Shown: positions 44,346 to 58,300, numbered from the stretch's first letter. The stretch is DNA of 64,000 nt from Lepraria neglecta (GCA_033220425.1 JASNWA010000002.1:1-64000); one strand, 5' to 3'. Numbers and translations are program-made. The notes: generated from the letters alone by a model not told the origin.

Positions 44346-44736
44346 TGACGCCGACGTAAAATATATAATTATACTAGAAGTGTAAACAGTATAATAATAC
44401 CCTAATCTAATATGACTACTTACATTCTATATCACTTATAGTATCTTTAATATCTTCTAATAGTAGTAACTACTCTATTTACTATCCCTTTACGACCAAC
44501 TTTGTTCATTAATCGTCTATACACGAAACACTAATATGAATTATACTATAGACAACTATATAGCCGTCCGGTATATACGTATTTAGCCAGATCAGCTATA
44601 CTATCGAGTTCTATAGTTTCTAGAGTCTTCTCTCTATCTCAACTGCTATTATCTTTCTATTTCCAGCCTCCTAGTATTATAAAGAGGCTTAAATCTAGGG
44701 CTTAAGCCTAGTACTAGTAGAGGACTTAAATTATAC

Positions 44737-45247
44737 TGTTAGGATCAGGAAATATGATCAGGGATACGCTCAAGGAGCGTAGCGCCCGTCATGGTTCGAG
44801 TCGACGAATCAGCGTCCGACTCGGACAGACCCTGAAGGCTTGGCATATTAAGCGATGAGCGCAGTGGTCGCAATGAGCGCAGTGCGATCAGTGCGATCAG
44901 TGCGATTAAGAAGGCTTGGTATGTTAAGCGATGAGCGCAGTGGTCGCAATGAGCGTAGTGCGATTAGTGCGATTAGTGCGATCAGGAATGCTTGGCATGG
45001 ATTTCGTATGTCTATATATGCGGAGCACTGCTTACCACTTGGAGTATCGTGCTTAACTTGCTATTCAATTGTTTACTATATACGATAGATCTCTTAGGCT
45101 AGGTACTGAATATATATCATCTGATTATATACTAGACCCGCTTAGTATTCTATTGAAGCCTACTTCACCCTCTTACTCTATTATACCTCTATCCCTATTA
45201 AGAATCAATCTATACTACGACTACCGTACGCAACGTAGTTCGTAATA
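44737..45247 (+). repeat. 5' LTR of retroelement D
   Basis: Contains a ~74-bp module repeated twice (GCTTGGCATATTAAGCGATG, then GAGCGCAGTGGTCGCAATG and an AGTGCGATC iteron run), followed by a TCTATATATGCGGAGCACTG core-promoter-like stretch near 45,012. Confidence 0.9.
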
Positions 45248-48200
45248 CTTTAAGCACCTTTAAGGATAAGTACTACACTAAGAGACCCTAGGGTACCTAC
45301 CCTAAGCTCCTTAGGAGAAGGAAGCGGATAGAGACGCCCTACTATTAACGAAGGACTTAGCAGGTATATCAAGATAGTCTAGCCCGACTTATACTATAGA
45401 GAAAGAGATAAGCTCGAGGGATAGCTATCCTAGGTATTACTTTACTTAAAGTTTTAAGGAGACCTTATACCTATATAACGATATCCTACCTTCGCTATTA
45501 CTTACTTATGTGGAAGAGCCCAAAAGTAGGTTAATCTATTCCTAAAGAAGTATATAGAAGATAACGACGAAGACGGCGAAATAAAACTATAGATAGAGAG
45601 TATAGCTATATTTAGACTCGAAATCCGCCGTATATTCGGTCTATTGAATGAAGTTAATATAGCGATACGAACTATCTAGTATATAACCTAGAAGAAATCT
45701 ATATTAGAGTATTCGACTTAATTTCAATAATACGTAGTAAAGACTGACTAGGACGATAACGCATTAATAACTATATACCGGAGAGGTCTTAAGGATAATA
45801 TTAAAGATAAGCTTATAAGGTCAGGGATTATTATTAATACCCTTAATAAGTTAATTAAAGAAGTAGTTGAAATTAATAATAAGCTATTCGAAAGGACTAT
45901 AGAAAAAAGGTATAATAGAGGAGTCGACGGAATAGGACACTTAAGCTTTTTTACTAAATCGAAGAGCTATCACCTAGGATATAAAGAATGCGACCCTTAT
46001 AGACTAGTACTAATAGAACTAGATTTCACGGAGAAGAAAGGCAAATAGGCCTTTAGAGGGCTAGCTAGAGGCAAGAAGTAGCAAGGGGGCAGAAAGAAAA
46101 TACTCACGTGTTATAGCTATAGTAAACCGGGCTACTTCGCTAGAGACTATAAGTCGAAAAATATAGTGTATCGATAGTAGCTAAACGTACTAGAAAAGGT
46201 ACGAGACTAGGATAGTAATTCTAGCAGAATCTTACTAATATAGGACGAAGTCTACGGTTAGTAACTAGACGGGGAATCTAACTTAGGAGACGAGGAGTTC
46301 TCTAACAACAGCTTTACGAATAAAGCCAATACTCGGATAGGAAAGCTACATATTAGGGATAGTAGTAATACTTAGGGAAAATAACCTGAGTAGGATTAGG
46401 ATAAGGAAGAATCGGAATAGGAGGTTATAATTAAAAGGAAAGAACTACCGATAGTACCTGAACCTAGATCTACTATATCTAAGGAGAGAAAGGAATACTT
46501 AGAGGAAGAAAGACTAAAAGGATTCTAGAACGATTTTAGTATCTTAGACTTCAGGTATAACTACTATTACCCTAAATACAAGGAAGTCTACTAGAGATAG
46601 TATATAGAAAATAGTTATAACTATTATAGAATTAACCGTAGAAAGGAACTAGGAGTTCTAATAAAATCATCCTGTAGTAATTATTAGTACTATAAGTACG
46701 AGGACGATAGATACCCTTAGTACTTGGTAAGAAAATAATAACTAAGTTACTTTCCGCGCAAGAAGGACGAAGAAGAGGCTTACTATTAAAACTAAATAAG
46801 ATATTAGAGTCTAGAAGTAAACTAATACTACCTATAGTAATAGTATATATATTTATACGACGACTATAAGAAATATAAGTTCGAGAAATAACTTGCAGGA
46901 TTCCTCTCTATATAGGGAAAAGAGTAATCCCTTATAGTAGGGGTAACTATAAGGAGATTAATATATTAACCTCTAAATAACATCTATATTCCGCGTAATA
47001 CGATATATATATAAAGATACCGGTAATCGTTAATAGACAGCGGACCGTTGCGATAATAGATTCTAGAGCTACTAGAAACTTTATCTCGCGAGACTTGGTA
47101 TAAATAACTAGAATACAACTCGAAAGAAGTCGTAGTAGTATGATCTTTAGATAGCCGATAGGTTAATACTATTAACAGGAAAGGTAGACGAAGAGATACT
47201 TTCGTTACCTATTATAATTCAGCGCTACTATAAGGAGATTACCTTTAACGTTATTAGGATAGCTACCTATTATATAATTTTAGGAATACCTTAGTTAAAG
47301 AAGTATAACCTAATAATTACTTAGGCTCGAGGAGTACTCAAGATAGATTAATCCGGCAATATTACTAGGATTATACCTACGTATTAGTAGTATTTAATAG
47401 TAGATAAGAAGTTGAACTAAAGACCGATCGAGGTATATATTACCTTAGCTTCGTATAAGGACGGTACTAAAAGGTAGTCTAACTCTATAGTTACTAGTAA
47501 AGGTTAGCGGGATAATAAAGTAAGAGTTAGAGGAGGAACTAATATACCCTCTATCCCTCGGGAATATAGTAAGTAGGTATACTTATTTAAGGAAGAGACG
47601 AATATAGAAGTATTACCTAGGTACTAGCTATAGGATTATAAGATCGAACTCGAACCTAGTAAACAGCCGATATTTAGACCTATTTATATATTATTAGAAA
47701 AGGAACTTAAGGTACTTCGCAGGTATATTAACGAGAACCTTAAAAAGGGATTTATTCGGGAATCTAAATTACTAGTAGGTTACCTAATCCTCTTTATACT
47801 AAAGAAGGACGGAAGCTTAAGACTATATATCGACTATCGAAAGTTGAACGATATTATAATTAAAAATAGATACCCTTTGCCTAATATCAGCGAGCTATAG
47901 GATCGGCTCGGGAAAGTAAAGATATTTACTAAACTAGATCTTAGAGGCGTATATAATCTAATTCGGATAAAAGAGGGCGAGGAATAGAAAACTGCCTTCC
48001 GAACAAGATATAGCTACTATAAATATCTAGTAATACTGTTTAGACTTACTAACGTACCAGTAACCTACTAAGTACTTATTAATAATATTATACGAGTATA
48101 CTTAGATCGAACAGCGATAGCGTACCTCGATAATATACTAATTTACTCTAAGAATAAGGAAGAATACGTTTTATATATATAGGATATCCTTAGATACCTA

Positions 48201-48272
48201 TCGTAAGCGAAACTTCTCCTTAAACTAGAAAAGTATAAATTTTATTAATAGTTAGTAGAATTTCTAGGATTT

Positions 48273-49295
48273 ATCTTTCTTCTAATAACAGATTATGAGG
48301 AAATTCGGAGCAATTCCGCACTTGCAGCCAATCAGATTGGCCCTATATTCTGTATTCCCTCTCTCGGCTAGCGCCTTCAACCACCAAAAGTTGAATTCGC
48401 ATCGCAACTTCTTCGCACTACTTCCCCGCGCCACATACATCATATGATATCGAGATGATTTCATAAGTTTTGGAGTTAATCATTAGCTTGCTTGCGCATC
48501 GAGAATTTTTAGAATCGGCCCATTTGCGCAATAGTTATGAGCAAAAGAAGCGTTTTCGCAATGTTTTGCAGGCAGCGCGAGCTCGGTGGCAAACGCCAAG
48601 CATTGAGCTTGGCGCCCCCGGACCCTGGAACATCAAAAGTTGAATGCGCACCGTAACTTCTTCGCAGTACTGCCCCGCGCCACATGCGTCATGTGATACC
48701 GAGATGATTTGATAAGTTCTGGAACCAAGCATGCAATTTCTAATACCGTCAGAATTTTCAAAATCGGTCTATTTGCGCAAAAGTTATGCGCAAAAGAAGT
48801 GTTTTCGCCATGTTTTGCAGGCAGCGCGAGCTCGGTGGCAAACGCCAAGCATTGAGCTTGGCGCCCCAGGACCCTGGAACATTAAAAGTTGAATGCGTAC
48901 TGTAACTTCTTCACAGTAATGCCCCGCGCCACATACGTCATGTGATACCGAGATGATTTCATGAGTTTTGGAACCAAGCATGCGCTTTCTAACACCGTTC
49001 GAATTTTGAAATTCGGCTAAAGATTGGCTGAGGAAAGCTCAAAAAACATGGTTTTACCTGTAGAGTTCCCTGAAGCTACCCCTGCAGTCACCCCCGAAGT
49101 GCCTCCGGAGCACTCAAATATTTAACACTTAATAACTTTCGATATATTAGGGTTAGGGCTTAGCTTTATATATATTAAATATACTATAAATATAGGGCTT
49201 TCTAATTCCGCTTAAATTTTTAAAATCGAGTATAAAATAAGCGAGATATAGTAGGTTTTACGGTAATCTTCTGTGAAGATTACGGGCACTAACTT
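48273..49295. mobile_element. Helitron-like non-autonomous element, copy 2
   Basis: 1,023 bp with the same start, internal ~248-bp repeats, end and hairpin (49,263-49,283) as copy 1. The empty site can be read in B1 (around 32,716-32,732, GGATTTGTAGTCAG). Here GGATTT precedes and GTAGTTAG follows the insert, so any target duplication is at most two or three bases. It is less TA-rich than the retroelement around it. Confidence 0.75.
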
Positions 49296-51489
49296 GTAGT
49301 TAGTATAGAAGGTATTAGTATAAGCCTAGAAAAGATTAAAGCTATAGCGGAATAGCCTATACTACAGGACGTTAAAGTAGTATAAAGTTTCTTAGGATTT
49401 ACTAACTTTAACAGGAAGTTTATAGAGGGCTACTTAAAGAAAGTACTACCTTTAATAGATATTACGAAGAAGGATATTAGATTTATATAGGGAAAAGACT
49501 AATAGAAATCATTTAATACGTTAAAGAAAGTATATACGGATCTACTAGTACTCTATACCTTTTAGGCTAACGAACCGGCCTATATTAAAATAGATACCTC
49601 GGATCTTGCGATTAGAGTATACCTATATTAAATAAAAGACTAAAAGTAGTATCTAGTTACCTACTATTTAAGGAAGATATTAGTAGTAGAATAGAACTAT
49701 AATATATACGATAAGAAACTACTTGCTGTAGTTTATATACTTTAGAACTAGCGAGTATATATAGAGAGCTGCTCGGATCTAACTATCTTTACGGATTATA
49801 AGAATCTTCTTAACTTTATAATAATAAAGGAGCTGAATAGAAGATAAGTTCGATAGTTAGAACTATTAGGTCAATATAAATTCAAAATAACCTATACCCT
49901 AGGAAAGGATAATAGTCGAGTAGATACCCTTAGTAGGCGATTAGACTATATAGAAGAGAAGAATATTATAGAGTGACTAATCCTAAAGAAAGAAGCGGAC
50001 GGATTATTAGTACTATACTAGGTATTAGCTATAACCCTTTATATAACGGGACCTGATATAACTAATAGGATCGTAAAGGCCTATAAAGATAATATATTCG
50101 TAATAACCCTAAGGAAGGATCAGCTAGATACTATATTACTTAAATACTAGGAGAGGACTTATCTACCTGAATAATATACTGAAGAAGTGATTAGGGATTA
50201 CTATAACGACCCTTTACAAGGTTACCTAGGAGTATCTAAAATAGTAGAACTCCTAGGATAAGGATATACAGCGCCGAAGCTTCGAGCGCGTATTAAATAA
50301 TATATTAAAGAATATATCGAGTACTAGTAGAATAAGGCTGTACGATACGCTAAGTATAGACAAATATAGTTTACTTCTATACTAGAGTTACTATAGGATA
50401 ATATTATAATAGACTTCGTAGTTAAACTACCACCTTTAAAAGATCTAGCTACGCAGGATACCTTTAACTCGATTATAGTTATTATAGATAAACTTATAAA
50501 ATATATAATTATAATACCTTTCAAGGAGATATATAAGGTAGACTAGTTAGTCTTTATACTACTCGACAAGCTAATAAGGGATTATAGTATACTAAAGTCG
50601 ATAATATCCGATAGAGATAAGCTGTTTACTTCTAACTACTAGAGAACGCTAATAGCAGTAATTAGAACTAAACTTCGGATATTAATAGTATATTACCTAT
50701 AGACTAATAGATAGATAGAACGTGCAAATTAAATAATAGAAGTATATCTGAGATATTATATAAACCAGAAGTAGAATAACTAGGTTTTACTACTTCCGAT
50801 AGTATAACTAGCGTATAATAATAAGCGGTTAGATATAACCGGACTGACCCTATTCTTTACTAACTATAGAAAGAATATGAATATATTTCTATAACTAAGG
50901 GAGGGACCTAATATAGAAAGAGCCTTAGTTAAGGTAGAAGAGCTAAAGAATTTATATAAGGATATATAAAGGTCTATTAAGAGCTCTAATAAGAAGTTAA
51001 AGGAATAGATTAATAAGAAAAGAAAGAATATTCCTTAGCTAAAAGAGGGGGATAAAGTATACCTCCTAATAAAAAATATAAGGACGACGAGACTAAGTAA
51101 GAAACTAGATTATATTAAGGTCGGACTATTCTTGATTAAACGGTTAAAAGGACCAGTCAACTATAAATTCTAACTACTACCTAATACTAAAGTATATCCG
51201 GTATTCTATATCTTACTCTTAGAGCTAGTAGACTCTAATATACCTCTCTAAGAAACGTTTTACTATAATATTAAGGAAGAAACAGAGTTCGAGGTTAAGA
51301 GGATTCTAAATCAGGTCGATTAGAAATATCTAGTTAAATAGAAAGGGTACGACGATACCGAAAACATCTAGGAACCCCTTAAGAACCTCCGGAACTACTA
51401 GGACCTTCTATAGGAGTTCCGGGAATAATCGGGAAGGAGGACTAATCGGTTCCGGCTAGGAAGCTAAATTATTCGGACGAGACGTTGAA

Positions 51490-51940
51490 CATCCAATTAT
51501 TAGGAATACTTGGGACAGACCGCTAGTCTTCTTCTAACTCCTTAATATTCTATATCTCTCGGTCTATAATCTTCCGCTTTTTATTTTCAAGATATTTATA
51601 CTATATCTAAAGGCGTATCAGCGTAGTCTAAAGATATATAGATTCCTCTATTAATTTTCGTATATAATCCTTAAGCTCTTCGCGCGTATTTTTTAACTAT
51701 AACTATACTTCCTTTCGTTCCGTCTTAATATAATATATTTCGAGGGGCGATACTATAAGGTCGCATTTCCTACTGCTGCCTATATAGTTAGAATACCTAT
51801 CGGACCCTATACCTATCAGGCACTATTTGCCGCTGGTAAAATATCGGGAGCACAGCCGTATAATAACTTCGTTTAGCTTACTGGCCAATACCGTTCAGCG
51901 GACGGTCGGTTTATCTGAATATTTAGTACGTCGGGGTAGT
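51490..51940 (-). pseudogene. Antisense frame in 3' region of retroelement D
   Basis: Minus-strand text between the chromodomain end and the 3' LTR matches the antisense frame of B1: LNEVIIRLC, GSDRYSNYIGSSRKCDLIVS, PLEIYYIKTERKEV, a helical charged segment, and a FSFPAGTD tail. It is part of the fossil and broken. Confidence 0.5.
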
Positions 51941-51990
51941 ATAAAGGATAGATAGTTTCTCGGGACGAGAAATCTAGGAGAAGGAGCTAA

Positions 51991-52499
51991 TATTATAATC
52001 AGGAAACATAATCAGGGATACGCTTATAGAGCGTAGCGCCTGTTATAGTTCGAGTCGACGAGTCGGTGTCTAACTCGGACAGACCCTGAAGGCTTGGTAT
52101 ATTAAGCGATGAGCGCAGTGGTCGCAATGAGCGCAGATACGATTAGTACGATCAGTGCGATCAGGAAGGCTTGGCATATTAAGCGATAAGCGCAGTGGTC
52201 GTAATAAGCGCAGATGCGATTAGTGCGATTAGTGCGATCAAGAATGCTTGGTATAGATTTCGTATATCTATATATGCGGAGCACTACTCACTACTTGGAG
52301 TATCGTGCTCAACTTGCTATTCAATTGTCTACTATATACGATAGATCTCTTAGGCTAGGCACTGAACATATATTATCTAATCATATACCAGACCCGCTTA
52401 GCATTCTATTGAAGCCTGCTCCACCTCTTGTGTAGTAATACCGCCATCCCCATTGAGAATCAATCTATATACGAAGACCGGTACGCACGGTTCGTAACA
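51991..52499 (+). repeat. 3' LTR of retroelement D
   Basis: 509 bp with the same modules as the 5' LTR. It differs mainly by transitions and one short change in the iteron block. Confidence 0.9.
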
Positions 52500-53049
52500 C
52501 TACTGGCTAAATTCGTAATTATTATAATTACTTACGATATAGGTAAACTCCTCTATACGGAGGAATACGGCGAATACAAGGTAAAAGGCCGTATATAATA
52601 TTGAACTAGTCTCGTTATACTAATTGAAATAAGAGAGGATCTATAGAAGTAGATCCTTAGTAATAGGACGTCTTTCTTTCATCCCAGACTCGCTCTATAA
52701 GTGGCAGGGTCTCAGTAATGATGAAATATGCAACGCGGAAAGCAATCACAATGAACGAGTTATTGGGGTTGAATGAGCTGTTGATTCTTTCTAGCTACTG
52801 AGCGGAAGAAATATATAAGGCAAGCGCAAGCGCTTACTAATCCAGCAACCATAACAGTTGCCCCCGCCGAAAGATGCCGTTCGCCCACGAGGCATTAAGA
52901 AGCTAGAAGAAGCTAGAAAAAGCTCTATATATCAAGAGGATCGTATTACCAGGTCGAGATTCTATACGAGCCGACCATCATCCGGGGCCGCTGTCATAAA
53001 GAAAAGTGGGCGACATCATTCAGGGTCGCCGTTATTAGGAATGAAAACT
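52500..53049. other. Flank between D and the unknown minus-strand relic
   Basis: TA-rich to about 52,660, then more balanced sequence. A plus-strand frame (52,858-53,055) has no recognisable motif. It may be the 3' flank of the relic at 53,130-55,126. Confidence 0.4.
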
Positions 53050-53142
53050 CGATAGGTAGAGTATTAGTACCGTGCCTTTTCTCAGGAATAAAAACATCGA
53101 TAGGTGGAGTATTAGTGCTGTGCCTTTTTTCAGCCATACTTA
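53050..53142. repeat. 48-bp direct repeat, two copies
   Basis: CGATAGGTRGAGTATTAGTR then CTGTGCCTTTTYTCAG recurs at 53,050 and 53,098. It lies just beyond the end of the minus-strand relic. Confidence 0.8.
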
Positions 53143-55126
53143 TTCGGTAACGTATAGCTCCCCTCGAGCATTAAGCTCGATATCACCGTCTTCTACCAGC
53201 TTCCCGAAGTTCTCTGAAGGAGCTTGTCTCCAGCTCTTAAATAAACTATTATAGAAGGTGATACGCGATATAGCAGGGAAAGTATCGGTGAAAAGAACAA
53301 TAGCGTCGTTAACACGTTTAGCGATACCGTTACAGTATACCCGATTGTCTGTAAGCTCGTCTATTTCGTTCTTTGCAGCTTTAAAAGCGCCCTGGACCTT
53401 TAAAGTTTGCGTAGGAACCTTCGTCTGCGGTATAAATAATTTCCAGTATATAACAATCCTGCTCTACTTGAATATACGTCTAGCGTAGCTGTTGAATACC
53501 TTATAAAATCCTTCAAGCAGCTACGCTATAGCTACTACCTTTCCTTCCGCAATACGTAAGTTCTTCTTAAGGTTTTCATTATCTAGAGTTAGGGTAGTAA
53601 TAAGCTTGTCCTTTGCATCGTCGTCTGGTAGTAGCTCCTCTTTATCTTTATCGCTATCGATAAGAATTATATTCGGCTTCTACTTTGCGGGTATAGTATT
53701 TTTTAGAGGTAGTAGAGGCTCCTGCGTAGGCTCCTGCGTAGGCTCCTTCCTTGGTATAGTCTTCTCGCCCTTTCCTTTTATCTCGGTTACTAACTCCTTT
53801 AGCGGTATCTCCACCTTCTAACGCTTCGGTAGCAGGCCCGGCGTATTTTTTCCTCCCTTATGCTTTAACTTTAAAGCTATCTCCGTAGCCTTACCTAGCG
53901 CAGCCTGAATTTTACAGACTCGGCCGTTGACGATAGTATACTTATTATATACCTTTATCCTAGTGAAATCCTCCTGGTCTATATTATACGACCGCTCTCC
54001 TTTATCGCTATATATCTGTATATATCCAAATAGAACCTTATAGACCCATTTTTCTGTCTTACTATCGTAACGCTTTACTACCTAGCCATAATTTGTCTAT
54101 TCCGAATACAGCGGGTCCCTTAAATAGAAGACCGCAGGCTATCTCTTATAGCGCTCTATCCGAGAGATTACTTTATTCTCGGCAATATTAGCTACCTAAA
54201 GCGATAAAAGATTAACACCAGTTGGCGGCTATGTAGATTCGTCTGCTGTTATATTATAATTAGGCTCGTTATAAAGTAGAGGGTCGTTAACCTTCCGATC
54301 GCCTATCCAGTCCCTGCCTCCTTCTTTCTAGTAGGTATATACCGGAATACCAGAGCGTAGCTTTATCAAAGTAGGGGAATCGTCGTCGCTAAGGAGGATC
54401 TTAAGGGCAGGTAAATTAACGCGAATAAATAGACTAGTAGGCTTGCGGAAAGGAAGGACTAGAGTATCCTAGAGATCGTCGAGCTCCCTCTTTAGATCTA
54501 GCCTCTCTTCTAGTCGATTCAGGTGGTTAGTATACTATAGTACTAGCTATAGAAAATGTGTATAATCAATTTGGGGGGTGTGAAGGTCAAGACCTTGGTA
54601 CAAGTCCGGGTGAATGAATAGCTCTAAGTATAGGTTTTCGTCGATAGGGCAAGCTAAGGGACTAATAAGTTCTCTGAAAGTTACCTTAAAAGGATCGTTC
54701 ATGAAATTCTATAATACGTGTACCAGCTCCTTAGGTTCTATAATAACAGGTAGAAGCTTAGCGTTTACGGTGATAGGGTACCTCGGAATAATATACACGT
54801 TAATTATTCTAACGATCTGATTAATGTCAGGTCTGAATCCTGACCTAACGGTCTCCTCGTTTTAGCGTTGTAGATATTCTAATAGCTTATTAATAGAGGG
54901 TAATCCGCTAAGAATGAACCGCGCGTCGTCGTCTTTAGATAGGTAGTACTACGAAATAGCTTCGGCGTAACGATAATCTTTTAGTTTAAAAGGTATACCC
55001 TAGAAGCTATCGTATAAGGGTAAAGGAATAATGAACTTGGCCTCCGTATCCTTTTCTTCCGTGCGGTCTTCTCGTAGCTCGAATTCGTATTCAGGAAAAG
55101 ATATAGGTTACGTTTGATACGACATC
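53130..55126 (-). pseudogene. Unknown ~665-codon gene relic, minus strand
   Basis: An ATG at 55,126 (MSYQT) opens a frame traceable to about 53,140: FPEYEFELREDRTEEKDTEA, ARFILSGLPSINKLLEYLQR, GFRPDINQIVRIINVYIIPR, LPALKILLSDDDSPTLIKLR, a Lys-rich linker with repeated KEPTQEPTQEP, DNENLKKNLRIAEGKVVAIA (helical), and RVYCNGIAKRVNDAIVLFTD. Around ten or more stops break it, in RIP style but milder than the neighbouring retroelements. It has no reverse transcriptase, integrase or helicase motif. The two globular ends with a charged, repeat-bearing linker match nothing I know. Confidence 0.5.
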
Positions 55127-55310
55127 GCGTATAAAAGGTATAGGGTATAGGTAAGTCAAGTGAGGTAAGATATTATGATCTTCGCGAAATAAAACCAAGC
55201 ATATTACTACACCGTGATGAAGGCGTGAAAATTGCCACCGAAAAAATCTCTGCAGCCCCCGCTTTTGTGTCACTTATTCGGCTTTATTGATCCCGAAATA
55301 TTTATACTAA

Positions 55311-55398
55311 CTTATACTAGAGCTATATAGATGCCTGCTGCTTATACTGGAGTTATAGCTAGATACTGCTGCTTATACTAGAGTTATAGCTAGATACA
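55311..55398. repeat. Three tandem 30-31 bp repeats near left end of E
   Basis: CTTATACTAGAGYTATAGCT-type units start at 55,311, 55,341 and 55,372. They lie past the integrase/chromodomain end and are probably within the 3' LTR or untranslated region. Confidence 0.85.
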
Positions 55399-58300
55399 AA
55401 TTCTTCTGCCCCCACTAGAAAGCCAGTCAACGTCCTCGTTGTCCTAAATGATACTCCGGGCCTTTAGTAAGACCCGCTACGTTTAACGTCCAGCTTGACG
55501 GTATACTAATAAGTAATACTTATCGGCGTATAGGAAGAAAGGTAGCGTTCAGGATTTCTTCTGAGCTACGCTTTATTATCTCTTTCCTTTAGATTCTTTT
55601 CGAGACTCTATTCGGTAGCCTCGTACTAATTAAGGTCTATATTTTTCTTCGTATTCCTTAATAAGCTCTCTTACGTCTACTAAGTCATCGATACTATACT
55701 ACTTGTTCTAGACGGGTCCCCATCCTTTCTACTTGACCAGGTATTCGGTTACTATTCGCTTTCTACGACCAGGAAGCCTTCTCTCTCTTCGGTTAAGTAG
55801 ACGTTCAATCTTGTAGTAATCATTAGTACCTTCCTCGTCGTTATCGAATACCGGGTCCTAGCCGGTTTCCCTTAGCCGCTTATACGGGTCCTCTCTAAGC
55901 GGAGCGGGTTCTAGTGCTGCGACTGAGACGACAGGGTATATAGTTATTAATTCGGGGAGGTCGAGCTTATATGCAAGCCATCCGTGTCTCTTAAGGATCT
56001 TAAATAGGCCAGCTCGTTAGTTAGAAAGCTTCTTATTATCTAACCCTAGTAATCGATATCCCTTATAGAGCTTCAGGAAGACTATATCTCCTTCCTCTAT
56101 AAGGAGCGGAACGTGCTTAGAATCGTAGCGAATCTTTGATTCAGCCGCCACGAAAGTAATTACGTCTATAGCTTCCTTTCGATTCGTAGACCTCGCGTTA
56201 GTAATATCTATCTGATTCTTAGACGTTGAAACTACAATCGTTATTCCGTCATTAAGCTTCATTCCGTATATAATCTCATTCGGTAATAATATCGTAGAAG
56301 CGTTAGAAGAATTGTTAAGTACTGAACGAAGCGTTACGGCGAACTTATCCTATAGTTTATCTAGGAAATAAGTAATATAGAACCTCAGGGCAATTTCGAC
56401 TGTTTGATTCGTTCGCTCGGACTGACCGTCCGACTGAGGATAGTAGGTAGTAGAGACTATAAGCTCGGTACCTAATACCTTGAAAATGGCCTTCTATAGT
56501 GTAGAAAGGAACTTCGGATCTCTATTAGAGATGATTACGTTCGGAATTCCCCAGTCAGTTAATACAGCGAGTAACCCAATAGCCTATTCCTCTATAGTCT
56601 AGGTGTCCTTCCCGGATACTATAGTGACCTTCTTAGAGAATTTATCGGTAACTATAAGTATAGTATTATAACTATTCCGTAGGACAGGTAATATAAGAAT
56701 GAAATTAATAGTAATAGTATAAAAGACCTTGGGTGGCGTGACAATCGGTTTCATCTCCCCGTAAGGTGTATATCTCTTGGTTTGGTTTAGCTGGCAATCA
56801 GGACAATGTAAAATATAGCGCTTAAGTCTTCGTGTAAGGTGCCTCATATAATAATTTCTGATGATCTACTCATATATACGGTGAAACCCTCTATGACTTC
56901 GCTTGTTATAGGCTAGTTCGAAGACTTCTTATTCTATAGTCTTGGGAATATAGAGTCGTTCCCGGTCGTCGAAACCATCCTTATAGTAGATAAGACCATC
57001 TTGTAGAAAGAATTGGATGTTGGGAACGCAGACATCATTCTCGGTGCTTCCAGGATCCAGCTTCTCTAGTCTATCCTTTTCCCCGGAGAGAGCGATCATA
57101 ATCTTAGACCATTTCTTATCCTCGGTATACGCCTCTATAAGCCTTTTCCGGTAGTCTTCTGATATCTCGGTAAAGGTTATATTATAGGTGAATACCTTAT
57201 CGAGCACCCCTAGTAAATCTATATCTACCTTTTCTTCTTTATTGCGGAGTAGTCTTGATAGGGCGTCAGGAACTATGTTTTGCTTTCTAGGTCTCTAATA
57301 TATATCTAAGTCGAATTATAAAGTGTATTAGGAAGCTCGGACTAAGCGTAAATTCATCCTGTTAGAAGAGGACGAAGACAAGGATATCTATTAGGAGATA
57401 TCCGTAGTTACTAAATAATCAGTAAAAATAATAACCTTCTTTATCAGTACCTGCACCAATAGGTATAGAATCTTCTTTAGAGTCCAAATGAGACCGGCAA
57501 CTTCAAGTTCTATAGGCTAATACCGAGCTTTAGTAGAGTTAAGAAGCTTTAATAGAAACAGAATAGGCTGAACATCAGCCCTTAGGAAGGAATTGCCTTA
57601 TAGATCTCCCTTGACATAGTATACTATAATACCAATACCGTACTTCTTAGACGCATTAATATCTATGTACAGTTAACGGGATAGATCCCGATGATATAGG
57701 TATGTTTCGGACGTTAGGGCCTTCTGAAGCATCTCAAATGAATTTAATTCCTCTTCGGTTGGCACGAACTTTGTATTCCGTGAGTACGCCTTATATATAT
57801 ACCTACCCTTCGCTAGGGAGCCCTTTAATAACTCCGTCTTATAATACTAGAGAGGCTCGGTAATCTAGGTAAAGTACTTGATATTGCTTCGTAACCAATT
57901 TGCTATTCTAATATAAGTCTCTAGTACTTATAAGGTATCTAGGAAACGAATATCCTTAATAGCTACTACTCTCTCTGCAGTAGTAGTTATACCGAAACTA
58001 TCTACCTTCTATCCTAGTAGTATAACGGAAGGGTAAGCAAGGTAAGACTTCTTCGGTTTAAGTATAATCTTTAGGCTCGCGAATAGAGAGAAGATAATCT
58101 TTAAGTGCTATAGGTATTCATTTATTAATCGGGAGAAAATGACTATATCATCTACGTAGTATCTCGCGAAGTATCGGTATAGTCGAAGGAAATTATCTAT
58201 CTTCCTCTAGATATAAGGAACTAATCCTTTGAAACCTATAGCGGCGACATTATAGTATTCCGCCCCTTAGTACGAGACGACTATAAATTTATACCGATCT

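Larger units (their letters stand above)
44737..52499 (+). mobile_element. Retroelement D: Ty3/gypsy fossil with nested Helitron-like copy
   Basis: LTRs of 511 and 509 bp (44,737-45,247 and 51,991-52,499) begin TGTTAGGATC or its RIPed form and end TAACA/TAATA. The plus-strand order is leader, gag with a zinc-knuckle stretch near 46,100, protease (about 47,040), reverse transcriptase with its catalytic box near 48,123, [nested 48,273-49,295], RNase H (about 49,500-49,900), integrase (50,200-51,000), and a chromodomain-like end (51,300-51,420). It is related to B across the whole internal region. It is heavily RIPed, with many breaks. Flanking bases (TATAC, CTACT) do not form a clear duplication. 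Confidence 0.9.

Noticed and set aside
44732-52504. Target-site duplication for retroelement D
   Set aside because: The flanking pentamers TATAC and CTACT do not match even after allowing for transitions.
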